From contig JAFVSK010000011.1 in NCBI GenBank assembly GCA_017503785.1, forward strand, positions 29,793-93,792: 64,000 bases of DNA, in the 5' to 3' direction. Source of the stretch: Clostridia bacterium. GTDB taxonomy: Bacteria > Bacillota > Clostridia > Oscillospirales > Acutalibacteraceae. The position numbers and the translations under genes are program-made. A model generated the notes under the pieces. That model made no database searches and had not been told where the DNA came from. It saw only the letters and a list, made by a program, of their open reading frames with translations. Positions 53,104 through 61,992 of the stretch are shown here, in pieces. How positions within the stretch are numbered: position 1 is the stretch's first letter; every line of letters begins with the position of its first letter.

Positions 53104-53889
53104 TTATGGAAAGGCTTTTATAATAAAGGTAATTAAATAACAAAGGCCAAAGATTACCGGCTGATGAGCTAAATAGATCCATAACGACCAACGGCCAAGG
53201 CGGGCAAACACGCGCGAGTGGCAGCGGTACATCCATTTCGGAAAGCTGCCGTGCCACACACCCACGTAGCTGCCGGTGAGGAAGCAGAAAAACCACGGCA
53301 GCAACGGAAAATAATCGCCGGCGATACTCACAGGGCACAGTCCCAAGGGGTATAGCAGCGGATGATTGAGTTCCGTTACCGGCAAGGGCAACCGAAAAAG
53401 ACCGGAAATGCCCACGTAGCCGCCTTCGCTCGGAGAAACGTGGTAGGTGCACAGGAATAACACTGCGCAAAGGAGAACTCCCAGCCATGCGGGAACAAAG
53501 CGGATGGTGGGATAGAGCAGGGCATACAGTAAAATGCAAACGGCCAAACAATGCAGCACGCCAAACCAAATGAGCGAGCTGCGGTGCAACAATCCACCTT
53601 GTACGCCAAGCCACAACACCAGTGACAGCGCGACGGCAACGGCCAGCAATAACGCACCGCGTTTTACGTTGTTATGGGACAGATTGCAGCTTAAACCGCA
53701 GAGGAAGATAAACAATCCCGCAAAAAACGGTTCAGCCGGTGAAAAGAAATCAAAGAGTGTTTGGGCAAAGGATAGCCCAAACATATAACCAACAGTATAA
53801 AAAGCGTGATAAAATACCATTAGGATAACGCAAAAACCGCGAAGCTCGTCCAAAAAGTGAATGCGGCGGCGTGAACGGGTATGACCCAC
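53104..53889 (-). CDS. DUF1624/HGSNAT-like membrane acyltransferase
   Basis: A 261-residue protein with about seven helices. It starts RIHFLDELRGFCVILMVFYH, the usual DUF1624 (heparan-alpha-glucosaminide N-acetyltransferase catalytic domain-like) beginning with its conserved Asp/Arg and His. The start is GTG 53889 with GGAGG at 8 bases. It is monocistronic and divergent from the DUF554 gene. The acyl acceptor is unknown. Confidence 0.8.
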   Translation of the reverse strand: MGHTRSRRRIHFLDELRGFCVILMVFYHAFYTVGYMFGLSFAQTLFDFFSPAEPFFAGLFIFLCGLSCNLSHNNVKRGALLLAVAVALSLVLWLGVQGGLLHRSSLIWFGVLHCLAVCILLYALLYPTIRFVPAWLGVLLCAVLFLCTYHVSPSEGGYVGISGLFRLPLPVTELNHPLLYPLGLCPVSIAGDYFPLLPWFFCFLTGSYVGVWHGSFPKWMYRCHSRVFARLGRWSLWIYLAHQPVIFGLCYLITFIIKAFP

Positions 53890-53982
53890 GCAAAATTCCT
53901 CCTATCGTGTAGGTGTGCAATAGGTATTGTACCACATTTTGCGGATGAGGGAAATATATTTTTAAAAGTTCGGGTGAAAACA

Positions 53983-54687
53983 ATGGAAGGCTTATGGGGA
54001 ACGATCGTTAACGTGATCGCCGTTTTGGTAGGTGGTGCTATTGGCTTACTGCTGAACAAGGGTGTTCCGGAGAAGTTGACGGGGGCGCTGATGACCGGTG
54101 TCGGTTTTTGCGTGCTCTATATCGGCATTGACGGTTGTTTAGCCGGCGAAAACACGTTGGTAGCGATCTTGTCCGTCGTGCTGGGTGCCGTTGTGGGCAC
54201 GTTGCTGGATTTGGATGCGCGTTTGAAACGGCTGGGCGACCGCGTGGAAGCGCGCTTTAGCAAGGGTGAGAGTGGCAGCGGCCGCTTGGCGCAGGGCTTT
54301 GTGAGCGCCAGCCTGCTGTTTTGCGTGGGAACCATGGCGATCGTCGGGTCGCTGCAAAGCGGTTTGCAGGGGAACCACGAAATGCTGTATTTAAAATCGC
54401 TGCTGGACTTGATCTCCTCGGTGGTGTTTGGAGCCACGCTGGGCGCCGGTGTGATGCTGTCGGTATTTACGGTGTTTGTATATCAAGGAAGCATTACGCT
54501 GCTGGCACAGGTGGTAGCCCCGTATTTGGCCGATAGTGTTATTGCCGAAATGAATTGTGTGGGGTCGCTGCTCATTATTGGGCTGGCACTGAATTTGTTG
54601 AAGGTAACGGATATCAAAGTAGCCAATTTTGTTCCGGCGGTCTTTTTCCCTATTTTACTTTGCCCGCTGTATCAGCTGGTATTTTAA
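53983..54687 (+). CDS. DUF554 membrane protein (YdfK-like)
   Basis: A 234-residue protein with six or seven helices and the DUF554 marks GTIVNVIAVLVGGAIGLLL, GVGFCVLYIGIDG, FVSASLLFCVGTMAIVGSLQ and FGATLGAGVMLS. The ribosome site is weak (GGGTGA); GTG 53974 is an alternative three codons upstream. Likely a small-molecule transporter, but substrate is unknown. Confidence 0.88.
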   Translation: MEGLWGTIVNVIAVLVGGAIGLLLNKGVPEKLTGALMTGVGFCVLYIGIDGCLAGENTLVAILSVVLGAVVGTLLDLDARLKRLGDRVEARFSKGESGSGRLAQGFVSASLLFCVGTMAIVGSLQSGLQGNHEMLYLKSLLDLISSVVFGATLGAGVMLSVFTVFVYQGSITLLAQVVAPYLADSVIAEMNCVGSLLIIGLALNLLKVTDIKVANFVPAVFFPILLCPLYQLVF

Positions 54688-54695
54688 AAAAGGTG

Positions 54696-54724
54696 TTGAC
54701 AGCGTAAAAAAAGTATGCTACAAT
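54696..54724 (+). promoter_or_regulatory. Promoter of rplU-prp-rpmA
   Basis: -35 TTGACA, 17 bp spacer, -10 TACAAT with extended TGC: a near-consensus, strong promoter. Confidence 0.85.
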
Positions 54725-54730
54725 GGGCGA

Positions 54731-54815
54731 TGCCGCTTGTTCCGGGCGGTGTTTTGTCGTGCGATAAAACACCATAAGCGAGTTTTCCGCCCGAGCGCAG
54801 CGAGTCTTAAGAAAA
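54731..54815 (+). ncRNA. Ribosomal protein bL21 leader
   Basis: The leader folds as GGGCGG (near 54745) pairing with CCGCCC (near 54790) around an inner hairpin TGTTTT/AAAACA. Position and shape match the L21 leader of Firmicutes, thought to let bL21 control its own operon. Confidence 0.65.
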
Positions 54816-54828
54816 GGCAGGTACTACT

Positions 54829-55182
54829 ATGTACGCCATTATTGAAACCGGCGGTAAGCAGTACAAGGTTCAGAACGGCGATGTTCTGTTCATTGAGAAG
54901 CTGGATGCCGCTGAAGACAGCAGTATCGTATTGGACAAGGTCGTTGCTCTGCATAACGACAAAGAGCTCAAGCTCGGCGCTCCGTATCTGAAGGGTGCTT
55001 ATGTGGACGCTCACGTGCTGAAGAACGGCAAGTCCAAGAAGATCACCGTGTTCACCTATCGTCCCAAGAAGGGCAGCAAGCGTGCCATGGGTCATCGTCA
55101 GCCCTACACCAAGGTGCAGATCGAAGGCATCCACGCTCGTGCTCCCCGAGCTCCCAAGGCGGAAGCAGCCGCTGAGGAATGA
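54829..55182 (+). CDS. rplU: Ribosomal protein bL21
   Basis: A 117-residue bL21: MYAIIETGGKQYKVQNGD, KVVALHNDKELKLGAPYL and RPKKGSKRAMGHRQPYTKV, with an Ala/Glu-rich tail ([13 protein letters not shown]). It overlaps prp by 4 bases. Ribosome site AAAAGGCAGG. Confidence 0.98.
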   Translation: MYAIIETGGKQYKVQNGDVLFIEKLDAAEDSSIVLDKVVALHNDKELKLGAPYLKGAYVDAHVLKNGKSKKITVFTYRPKKGSKRAMGHRQPYTKVQIEGIHARAPRAPKAEAAAEE

Positions 55183-55496
55183 TTCGCGCAACTATCCTAG
55201 CTCGCAACGATCGCTTGTGCGGCTTTGAAATTCAAGGCCACGCCGGCTATGCCGAGCAGGGACGCGACATCGTGTGTGCTGCGGTATCCTCGGCAGCGTA
55301 TCTCACGGCAAACACGCTCACGGAAGTGTGCGGCTGCCGCGCCAAGGTACAGGAAAACGAGGGGCGCTTATCTGTGGTGGTTTCTTCCGGCGAGGAAGAG
55401 GCGGCGCAGATTCCGCTGAAAGGCCTGCAGCTCCATCTGGAAGGGCTATGTGCCCAATATTCCACGTATATCCAGCTACAACTAACGGAGGTGTAA
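55179..55496 (+). CDS. prp: Ribosomal-processing cysteine protease Prp
   Basis: A 105-residue Prp. The catalytic His and Cys are in [19 protein letters not shown]. It removes the N-terminal extension of bL27, encoded next. ATGA overlap with rplU and 4 bases before rpmA. Confidence 0.95.
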   Translation: MIRATILARNDRLCGFEIQGHAGYAEQGRDIVCAAVSSAAYLTANTLTEVCGCRAKVQENEGRLSVVVSSGEEEAAQIPLKGLQLHLEGLCAQYSTYIQLQLTEV

Positions 55497-55500
55497 CAAC

Positions 55501-55785
55501 ATGCTGAAAATCAACATCCAGCTCTTTGCTCATAAAAAGGGTATGGGCTCCACCAAAAACGGCCGTGATTCCGAGTCCAAGCGTCTGGGCGCCAAGCGCG
55601 CTGACGGTCAGTTCGTTCTCGCGGGCAATATTCTGGTGCGCCAGCGCGGCACCCACATCCATCCGGGCCAGAACGTAGGCATCGGCAGCGACGATACGCT
55701 GTACGCAAAAGCCAGCGGTACGGTTCGCTTTGAGCGCATGGGTAAGGATCGCAAGCGCGTCAGCGTCTATGTGACCGAGCAGTAA
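55501..55785 (+). CDS. rpmA: Ribosomal protein bL27 with cleavable extension
   Basis: A 94-residue bL27. The mature part starts at about [21 protein letters not shown], preceded by [15 protein letters not shown] fits the Prp cleavage site (usually LQFFA). bL27 places tRNA in the peptidyl-transferase centre. Confidence 0.98.
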   Translation: MLKINIQLFAHKKGMGSTKNGRDSESKRLGAKRADGQFVLAGNILVRQRGTHIHPGQNVGIGSDDTLYAKASGTVRFERMGKDRKRVSVYVTEQ

Positions 55786-55803
55786 TCCCTAAAACTGCAC
55801 AGA

Positions 55804-55842
55804 GCAAGCGCCTTGTCGGTCTTCGGCAAGGCGCTTTTCATT
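55804..55842 (+). terminator. Terminator of rplU-prp-rpmA
   Basis: AAGCGCCTTG and CAAGGCGCTT pair around an 11-base loop and are followed by TTCATTTGTTTTTT. Confidence 0.8.
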
Positions 55843-55932
55843 TGTTTTTTGAGATTTTTTCAAAAAGTCTACCATTTTTTCTGCGTTTGTGTATAATAAA
55901 GGTAGTAAACGTAATATAAAGGAACAAAAGCT

Positions 55933-57204
55933 ATGTTTATTGATAAGGCGATCATTCATATTAAAGCGGGCAACGGCGGCAACGGCGCGGTTGCGTTTCA
56001 CCGCGAAAAGTTTGTGGCAGCCGGCGGCCCCGACGGCGGCGACGGCGGGCGCGGCGGTAACGTTGTGTTTGTGGCGCAGGATGGGAGCAACACCCTGTCG
56101 GATTTCCGCTACAAACGCAAGTTTACTGCCGAAACCGGCGGTCAGGGTAAAACCAACCGCTGTAACGGCAAAAAGGGCGAGGATATCATTATTCCCGTGC
56201 CCCGCGGCACCCTGCTGTACGACGATGAGACCGGCCGCTTAATGGCCGATATGTCGGGAGATGAGCCGTTCGTTGCTGCCAAAGGTGGGCGCGGCGGCTG
56301 GGGCAATTCGCATTTTGCCACGGCTACCCGCCAGGTTCCGCGATTTGCCAAGCCCGGCACACCGGGCGAGGAGCATCGCATTCGCCTGGAGCTGAAGCTG
56401 CTGGCCGACGTTGGCTTGGTTGGCTATCCCAACGTGGGCAAATCCACGCTGGTATCGGTGGTGAGCGAAGCGAAGCCCGAAATTGCCAACTACCATTTCA
56501 CCACCATCACGCCGGTGCTGGGTGTGGTGCGTGTGGCACAGGGAGCCTCGTTTGTGATGGCGGATATTCCCGGTATTATTGAGGGCGCCAGCGAAGGTGT
56601 GGGCTTGGGTCATGAGTTTTTACGCCACGTTGAGCGTTGCCGGTTGCTGGTGCACGTGGTTGACGTGTCGGGCAGCGAAGGCCGCGATCCGATTGAAGAT
56701 TTGGACACCATTTCCCGCGAGCTGGAGCGCTTTGATGCCGAGCTTGCCAAGCGTCCGATGCTGGTGGCCGGTAACAAATGCGACCTGGCAACCGATGAAC
56801 AGCTGGCGGCCTTTGAAGCCGAAATGCAAAAGCGCGGTTTAGAATATTTTCCGCTGATGGCAGCGATCGCCCACGGTACCGATGCGTTGGTGCAGCGGTG
56901 CGCCGCATTGTTGGCAGAGCTGCCTCCCATTCGCGCGTTTGAGGCCGAGCCGGTGGCGCTGATGGACGAAGAAACGCTTAAAGGCAACACGGTGCGCATT
57001 GAAAAGCACGACGGTGTGTTCTTTGTGGAGGGTGAGTGGCTGCTCAAGCTACTGCAAATGGTGGATCTGCAAGAGCCGGATGGACTGTCGTACTTTGAAC
57101 GCGTGCTTCAATCGAGCGGCGTGATCGATCGCTTGCGCGAGGCAGGTGTGCAGGAAGGCGACACCGTGAGCATTTACGATTTGGAATTTGATTTTGTGAA
57201 CTAA
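55933..57204 (+). CDS. obgE: GTPase ObgE/CgtA
   Basis: A 423-residue GTPase in ribosome assembly. The N-terminal Obg fold has GNGGNGAVAFHREKFV and Gly-rich PDGGDGGRGGNV; the G domain has GYPNVGKSTLVSV, DIPGIIEGASEG and NKCD; a C-terminal OCT domain (about 340-423) is present. TATAAT at 55892-55897 may be its -10 although no -35 is clear. It precedes mrnC by 12 bases. Confidence 0.98.
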   Translation: MFIDKAIIHIKAGNGGNGAVAFHREKFVAAGGPDGGDGGRGGNVVFVAQDGSNTLSDFRYKRKFTAETGGQGKTNRCNGKKGEDIIIPVPRGTLLYDDETGRLMADMSGDEPFVAAKGGRGGWGNSHFATATRQVPRFAKPGTPGEEHRIRLELKLLADVGLVGYPNVGKSTLVSVVSEAKPEIANYHFTTITPVLGVVRVAQGASFVMADIPGIIEGASEGVGLGHEFLRHVERCRLLVHVVDVSGSEGRDPIEDLDTISRELERFDAELAKRPMLVAGNKCDLATDEQLAAFEAEMQKRGLEYFPLMAAIAHGTDALVQRCAALLAELPPIRAFEAEPVALMDEETLKGNTVRIEKHDGVFFVEGEWLLKLLQMVDLQEPDGLSYFERVLQSSGVIDRLREAGVQEGDTVSIYDLEFDFVN

Positions 57205-57216
57205 CGGAGGGCGGAT

Positions 57217-57600
57217 ATGGAACGATTGTGTCCTATGGAGGTGGATCTTCATACCGTGAGTCCGCTGAATCTGGCGTTTGTGGGTGACGGCGTATACGAG
57301 CTGATGGTGCGCGAACGGCTGGTGAGCATGGCGGGGCGTCCCAACAAGGAACAGCACCGCTTGGCTGTACAGCAGGTGCGCGCCGAAGCGCAGGCCGCGG
57401 CGTTGGATAAGATCTATCCCTTACTTACCGAGCAGGAAGAAGCGGTGTACAAGCGCGGACGCAACGCGCACACCACGCGCTCGGGTGGGGCGTATCATAA
57501 GGCCACCGGCTTAGAGGCGTTGTTTGGGTACTTGTATTTGTCCGGTCAGCTGGACCGCGTGCGCGAATTATTTGCGGCGATCGGCGATCTTGGCGAGTAA
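57217..57600 (+). CDS. mrnC: Mini-ribonuclease 3
   Basis: A 127-residue RNase III catalytic domain without the double-strand RNA-binding domain. PLNLAFVGDGVYELMVRERL has the catalytic Asp, and ALFGYLYLSGQ the second acidic cluster region. It matures 23S rRNA in Firmicutes. The start has GGAGGG; it follows obgE. Confidence 0.95.
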   Translation: MERLCPMEVDLHTVSPLNLAFVGDGVYELMVRERLVSMAGRPNKEQHRLAVQQVRAEAQAAALDKIYPLLTEQEEAVYKRGRNAHTTRSGGAYHKATGLEALFGYLYLSGQLDRVRELFAAIGDLGE

Positions 57601-57630
57601 AAGTTTCTTTGGGGATTGCATAAAAAACTA

Positions 57631-57659
57631 TTGACAAACGCCCTGTTTTTGAATACTAT
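57631..57659 (+). promoter_or_regulatory. Promoter of acpP
   Basis: -35 TTGACA, 17 bp spacer, -10 TACTAT. Confidence 0.75.
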
Positions 57660-57718
57660 TTTTATAGTAGGTATACGGCGTGTGCCGCGACCGAGAGTTT
57701 TATGGAAGGATGAGATTT

Positions 57719-57946
57719 GTGGTTCTTGAAAAGTTGAAGATGATCTTGAGTAATCAGTTTGACGTGGCAGAAGATTCTATTACCCCTGAAACAAATATCC
57801 AGGAGGATCTGGGTGCCGATTCGCTGGATGTTGTCGATATGCTGATGTCCTTGGAAGATGAGTTTGACGTGGAAATTCCCGATGAAAAGATCGAAAAGCT
57901 GCGCACGGTCGGCGAGGTCGTTGCGTACATCGAAGAAAACCGCTGA
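57719..57946 (+). CDS. acpP: Acyl carrier protein
   Basis: A 75-residue ACP. Ser in GADSLDVVDM carries the phosphopantetheine, and MSLEDEFDVEIPDEKIEKL is the typical helix II-III region. The start is GTG 57719: AAGGA lies 8 bases before it, whereas ATG 57710 abuts that site. It stands alone, without other fab genes, with its own promoter and terminator. Confidence 0.95.
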   Translation: MVLEKLKMILSNQFDVAEDSITPETNIQEDLGADSLDVVDMLMSLEDEFDVEIPDEKIEKLRTVGEVVAYIEENR

Positions 57947-57984
57947 TAAAAACCGCTGTATCATACGATACAGCGGTTTTTTGC
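57947..57984 (+). terminator. Terminator of acpP
   Basis: Stem AAAACCGCTGTATC with its complement, loop ATAC, then TTTTTT. Confidence 0.9.
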
Positions 57985-57987
57985 AAA

Positions 57988-58021
57988 GGAAAAGCCCGAT
58001 GCATTTTGCATCGGGCTTTTG
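57988..58021. terminator. Terminator of pckG
   Basis: Stem AAAGCCCGATGCA with its complement and loop TTT; on minus it is followed by TTTCCTTTGC. Tail on plus is TTTT. Confidence 0.75.
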
Positions 58022-58023
58022 GA

Positions 58024-59799
58024 TTATTTCAGGTTGTTTTTCAGGGTATCCAGCTCTTCCACCAGCTTGGCAGGCAGCTTGTCGCCAAACTTAGCATAGA
58101 ACTCTTCGATACCGGCGATCTCGGCGCTCCACAGCTCCTTGTCGACCTCGAGGATAGACTTGAGCGTGGCCAGATCGAAATCGTCCAGACCGTCGATGTT
58201 GATGTCCTCAGCATAGGGGACGTAACCGATCGCGGTGGTTTGAGCATCGGCAGTGCCTTCGCAGCGCTTCACGATCCAGTCGAGCACACGCAGGTTGTCG
58301 CCGAAGCCGGGCCACAGGAAATGGCCTTCGTCGTCGGTGCGGAACCAGTTGACGTTGAAGATCTTGGGAGCCTTGTCGCCAAGCTTCTTGCCCATTTCGA
58401 TCCAGTGAGCCCAGTAGTCGCCCATGTGGTAGCCGCAGAACGGCAGCATAGCCATCGGGTCGCGGCGCACAACGCCCACGGCACCGGTAGCAGCAGCGGT
58501 GGTTTCGGAAGCCATGATGGAGCCTACGAATACACCATGATCCCAATCGCGAGACTGGTACACCAGCGGAGCAGTCTTGGCGCGACGGCCGCCGAAGATG
58601 ATGGCCGAGATCGGCACACCGGCAGGGGAGTCAAACTCGGAAGAAATGCAGGGGCAGTTCTCCGCGGGAGCGGTGAAGCGGGAGTTCGGATGAGCACCCT
58701 TGGAGCCATCGGTGCAATCCCACTTTTCGCCCTTCCAGTTGTTGGCGTTCTTGGGCGGGTTCTTATCCATGCTCTCCCACCACACGGTGTTATCGTCCAG
58801 GTTGAGAACAACGTTGGTGAAGATGGTGTTCTTCTGGGTGGAGATAAGAGCGTTGGGGTTGGATTTCATGTTGGTGCCGGGAGCCACGCCGAAGAAACCG
58901 TTTTCGGGGTTGCAGGCCCACAGGCGGCCGTCTTCACCCACACGCATCCAGGCGATATCATCGCCCACGCACCATACCTTGTAGCCCTTTTCACGGTACA
59001 GCTCCGGCGGAATGAGCATGGCCAGGTTGGTCTTGCCGCAAGCCGACGGGAACGCCGCAGCCACGTACGTAGTCTTGCCTTCGGGATCTTCCAGGCCGAG
59101 GATGAGCATGTGCTCAGCCATCCAGCCCTCTTTACGGCCCAGGTTGGAGGCAATGCGCAGTGCGAAGCACTTCTTGCCCAGCAGCACGTTTCCGCCGTAA
59201 CCGGAGTTTACGGAAATGATGGTGTTATCCTGCGGGAAGTGGCAGATATAGCGCTTCTCTTCGTCGATATCGCACTTGCAGTGCAGGCCGCGGATCCAGT
59301 CGTTGGAATCGCCCAGCGCCTCGTACACCTGCTTGCCCATACGGGTCATGATGGCCATGCTGATAACCACGTAGATGGAGTCGGTCAGCTCGATGCCGTA
59401 CTTGGCAAACGGAGAACCGACAGGGCCCATCGAGTAGGGGATGATATACATCGTGCGGCCCTTGTAAGCGCCACGGGCGATGTTGTACAGCAGATCGTAT
59501 GCCTCGGCGGGAGCCATCCAATGGTTGGTGGGGCCGGCATCTTCTTCTTTTTCGGAGCAGATGAACGTGCGGCCCTCAACGCGGGCAACGTCGTTCAGTG
59601 CCGACAGGTGCAGGTAGCAGCCGGGCAGTTTTTCCTCATTCAATTTGGTCAGCTCACCGGTGCTGCAGCCTTCGGCGCGCAACTGTTCGAGCTGCTCCTC
59701 CGAGCCGTCGATCCACATGATTTGATCGGGCTGGGTGAGTTCGACCTTCTCCTGGATCCATTTCAGGACCGAAGGATTGGTGGTCAAAGCGTTTTTCAT
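58024..59799 (-). CDS. pckG: Phosphoenolpyruvate carboxykinase (GTP)
   Basis: A 591-residue GTP-dependent PEPCK. The P-loop is FPSACGKTNLAM, with the mobile lid and metal region in SVNSGYGGNVLLGKKCF and FGGRRAKTAPLVYQ. Length fits GTP-type (ATP-type is about 530 and different). In gut anaerobes the enzyme often runs toward oxaloacetate formation. Start follows AAAGGAGA. Monocistronic. Confidence 0.98.
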   Translation of the reverse strand: MKNALTTNPSVLKWIQEKVELTQPDQIMWIDGSEEQLEQLRAEGCSTGELTKLNEEKLPGCYLHLSALNDVARVEGRTFICSEKEEDAGPTNHWMAPAEAYDLLYNIARGAYKGRTMYIIPYSMGPVGSPFAKYGIELTDSIYVVISMAIMTRMGKQVYEALGDSNDWIRGLHCKCDIDEEKRYICHFPQDNTIISVNSGYGGNVLLGKKCFALRIASNLGRKEGWMAEHMLILGLEDPEGKTTYVAAAFPSACGKTNLAMLIPPELYREKGYKVWCVGDDIAWMRVGEDGRLWACNPENGFFGVAPGTNMKSNPNALISTQKNTIFTNVVLNLDDNTVWWESMDKNPPKNANNWKGEKWDCTDGSKGAHPNSRFTAPAENCPCISSEFDSPAGVPISAIIFGGRRAKTAPLVYQSRDWDHGVFVGSIMASETTAAATGAVGVVRRDPMAMLPFCGYHMGDYWAHWIEMGKKLGDKAPKIFNVNWFRTDDEGHFLWPGFGDNLRVLDWIVKRCEGTADAQTTAIGYVPYAEDINIDGLDDFDLATLKSILEVDKELWSAEIAGIEEFYAKFGDKLPAKLVEELDTLKNNLK

Positions 59800-59854
59800 A
59801 ACAAGCTCTCCTTTCAGCGGGTGAAATAAAAAACTTCAATTTTCCCTTAATAGC

Positions 59855-59883
59855 ATTATACCCACAATTTTCATCTTTTGCAA
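59855..59883 (-). promoter_or_regulatory. Promoter of pckG
   Basis: Minus strand: -35 TTGCAA, 17 bp spacer, -10 TATAAT. Confidence 0.75.
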
Positions 59884-59916
59884 GACAGAAATATGAATAT
59901 TTCTTTAAAAGTATAA

Positions 59917-59947
59917 AGAAAAGGCCCCTTTTACCAAAGAGGCCCTT
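59917..59947 (-). terminator. Terminator of the tsaD operon
   Basis: Minus strand: GGGCCTCTTT, loop GGT, AAAAGGGGCC, then TTTTCTTT. Confidence 0.75.
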
Positions 59948-59981
59948 GAATATGCATGGATGAGAAGAAAAAGATGCGTAA

Positions 59982-60986
59982 TCACTCGATCGGCAGTGTG
60001 GCACAGGCGTTAAGGTCGGGGCCGGCAACATGGCCGGATACGTATTCGTAATAGCCCTGTGCCCCCACCATGGCGGCGTTGTCGCCGCAAAGTGCCAACG
60101 GGGGTACGTATAAGGACAAACCGCGTGCAGCACATTCGCGCTCCATACGCGAGCGCAGTCCCGAGTTGGCAGATACGCCGCCTGCCAGTACGATGGTTTT
60201 ATCACCCGTTTGCTCGGCAGCTGCCAGTGTGTGTGTGCACAGAATATCGCACACCGTATACTGAAAGGAGGCGCACAAATCGGGAATGGGCAGCGTTTCG
60301 CCGCGCTGTTCGGCCTTGTGCAGCAGATTGATGACGGCGGTTTTCAGCCCGGAGAAGCTGAAATCAAAAGGAGATCCCTCCACATGCGGGCGGGGAAGCT
60401 TAAAAGCGGTGGGATCGCCGTTTTGAGCGATCTTGTCCAAATGCACGCCGCCGGGATACGGCATGCCCATGGCGCGGGCCGCTTTGTCGAAGCATTCGCC
60501 GGCAGCATCGTCGCGGGTGCGACCGATTACGGTGAAGCGGGTGTAATCTTCCACGCGTACAATATGGGTGTGACCGCCCGATACCACCAAGCATAAGAAC
60601 GGCGGCTTCAGTTCGGGGTGCACAAGATAATTGGCAGCAATATGGGAGCGCAAATGATGCACCGGCACCAGCGGCAATCCGGCGGCTTGGGAGAGGCCCT
60701 TGGCAAAGTTTACACCCACCAGCAACGCGCCGATCAATCCCGGGGCATAGGTGACGGCTACGGCGTCGATCTCGTTTAAGGTTACGCCGGCCTCCTCCAG
60801 TGCCTGCCGCGTGACACCGCTGATGGCTTCCGCATGGCGGCGGCTGGCGATTTCGGGAACGACACCGCCGTATAAGCGGTGTTCATCAGCCTGTGAGGCA
60901 ATGATATTGGATAGAACCTTGCGACCGTCCTGCACAACGGCGGCGGCCGTTTCGTCGCAGGAGGATTCCAAAGCCAGAATGTTCAT
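59982..60986 (-). CDS. tsaD: tRNA threonylcarbamoyladenosine transferase TsaD
   Basis: A 334-residue ASKHA-fold enzyme making t6A37 on ANN-reading tRNAs. Iron-binding HHLRSHIAANYL and the N-terminal LALESSCDETAAAVV are visible, plus VSGGHTHIV. Begins 6 bases after rimI. TsaB and TsaE are not in this window, unlike many Firmicutes where they adjoin. Confidence 0.97.
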   Translation of the reverse strand: MNILALESSCDETAAAVVQDGRKVLSNIIASQADEHRLYGGVVPEIASRRHAEAISGVTRQALEEAGVTLNEIDAVAVTYAPGLIGALLVGVNFAKGLSQAAGLPLVPVHHLRSHIAANYLVHPELKPPFLCLVVSGGHTHIVRVEDYTRFTVIGRTRDDAAGECFDKAARAMGMPYPGGVHLDKIAQNGDPTAFKLPRPHVEGSPFDFSFSGLKTAVINLLHKAEQRGETLPIPDLCASFQYTVCDILCTHTLAAAEQTGDKTIVLAGGVSANSGLRSRMERECAARGLSLYVPPLALCGDNAAMVGAQGYYEYVSGHVAGPDLNACATLPIE

Positions 60987-60992
60987 AGGTTA

Positions 60993-61427
60993 TCAACTCC
61001 GATAATAACTGTACAAGAGCGCATCCTCGGTGGGGTGCGCGTAAAATCGTGGGCGGCGGCCGTCTTCCACAAATCCGAGTGAGCGGTAGAGCGCAATGGC
61101 GGGCTCGTTGGAAGCGCGCACCTCCAACGCCAAGCGTGATAGGGGCTCGTTTAAAGCGGCCTGCACCAACGCACGGCCGATGCCTGCGCGGCGGTAGGTG
61201 GGAAACACGGCTATGTTAGTAACAAAACCCTCGTCGCCGATATGGTGGCAACCCAGGTAGCCTGCCACGTTACCGTCATACAGTGCCACAAGAAAGTGGG
61301 CGCAGGGGTTGGACAATTCTTCCCGCAGAGCGGCTTCGCTCCACGGATCGGCAAAGCACAGCACTTCCAGTTCGGCCAAGGCGGAAAGATGAGCCTCGCT
61401 CATGGGAACGATTTGCAGCTTACTCAT
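60993..61427 (-). CDS. rimI: Ribosomal-protein-alanine N-acetyltransferase RimI
   Basis: A 144-residue GNAT enzyme. The acetyl-CoA motif is IAVFPTYRRAGIGRALVQ, followed by LEVRASNEPAIALYRSLGF and the RimI ending. It overlaps the phosphatase gene by 4 bases and is followed by tsaD. RimI acetylates bS18; the target here is inferred. Confidence 0.94.
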   Translation of the reverse strand: MSKLQIVPMSEAHLSALAELEVLCFADPWSEAALREELSNPCAHFLVALYDGNVAGYLGCHHIGDEGFVTNIAVFPTYRRAGIGRALVQAALNEPLSRLALEVRASNEPAIALYRSLGFVEDGRRPRFYAHPTEDALLYSYYRS

Positions 61428-61855
61428 AACAACGCCTTGATGTCGGCAACCAGCTGCGGCAATGCCTCGACCAACTGATCGCGGCAGGCACGATAGGTGG
61501 CGAGATCGTGTCCGAAGGGGTCGGGAATACCCGAACCGGGAACCAAAATATGTTCCGGATCGACACCGTATTGGAAGGCCAGCGTAACACCGTGCTCCAC
61601 CGACAGGGCCACAAATACGTCGGTATCATCCGCGATCGGTAGGGTAAGCTGACGGGACGTGTGATCGGCAATGTTTATATTCAATTCTTTCATAACGGTA
61701 ATAGCGTTCGGTGAAGGGGGTGCACCATCAACCGTGCCGGTGCCGGCGCCACTGACTTCGCAGTCGATGCCTTCTTTGGCCAAAGCATCGCGCAGTAAGT
61801 AGGTCAGCATGGGGCTGCGGCAAATATTACCGGTGCAAACACATAAGATCTTCAT
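61424..61855 (-). CDS. Low-molecular-weight protein-tyrosine phosphatase
   Basis: A 143-residue LMW-PTP. The active loop is CTGNICRSPM (C-x5-R-S) and the general acid Asp lies in GIPDPFGHD. The start at 61855 has AAAGGAGA. First gene in the operon with rimI and tsaD. Similar proteins act as tyrosine phosphatases or protein-arginine phosphatases (YwlE); the C-T-G-N-I motif, with Ile after Asn, is nearer ordinary LMW-PTP than to the Thr of YwlE. Confidence 0.93.
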   Translation of the reverse strand: MKILCVCTGNICRSPMLTYLLRDALAKEGIDCEVSGAGTGTVDGAPPSPNAITVMKELNINIADHTSRQLTLPIADDTDVFVALSVEHGVTLAFQYGVDPEHILVPGSGIPDPFGHDLATYRACRDQLVEALPQLVADIKALL

Positions 61856-61882
61856 AGCGTTCTCCTTTCGCTTCCTTTTTTC

Positions 61883-61911
61883 ATTATACCGAAAAAAAGA
61901 GCAGGTTACAA
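61883..61911 (-). promoter_or_regulatory. Promoter of the LMW-PTP/rimI/tsaD operon
   Basis: Minus strand: -35 TTGTAA, 17 bp spacer, -10 TATAAT. Confidence 0.75.
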
Positions 61912-61928
61912 CCACTTTTTTTGCCCTC

Positions 61929-61957
61929 TTGTGCTAAACGTGAAAATATGGCATAAT
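61929..61957 (+). promoter_or_regulatory. Promoter of the GH13 gene
   Basis: -35 TTGTGC, 17 bp spacer, -10 CATAAT. Followed by A/T-rich TATATATTATACATTATA-like sequence. Confidence 0.5.
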
Positions 61958-61992
61958 ACTATATATTATACATTATATAAGGAGCGCTGAGT

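Noticed and set aside
58006-59829. 607-residue plus-strand open frame opposite pckG
   Set aside because: Antisense shadow of the well-identified PEPCK gene.
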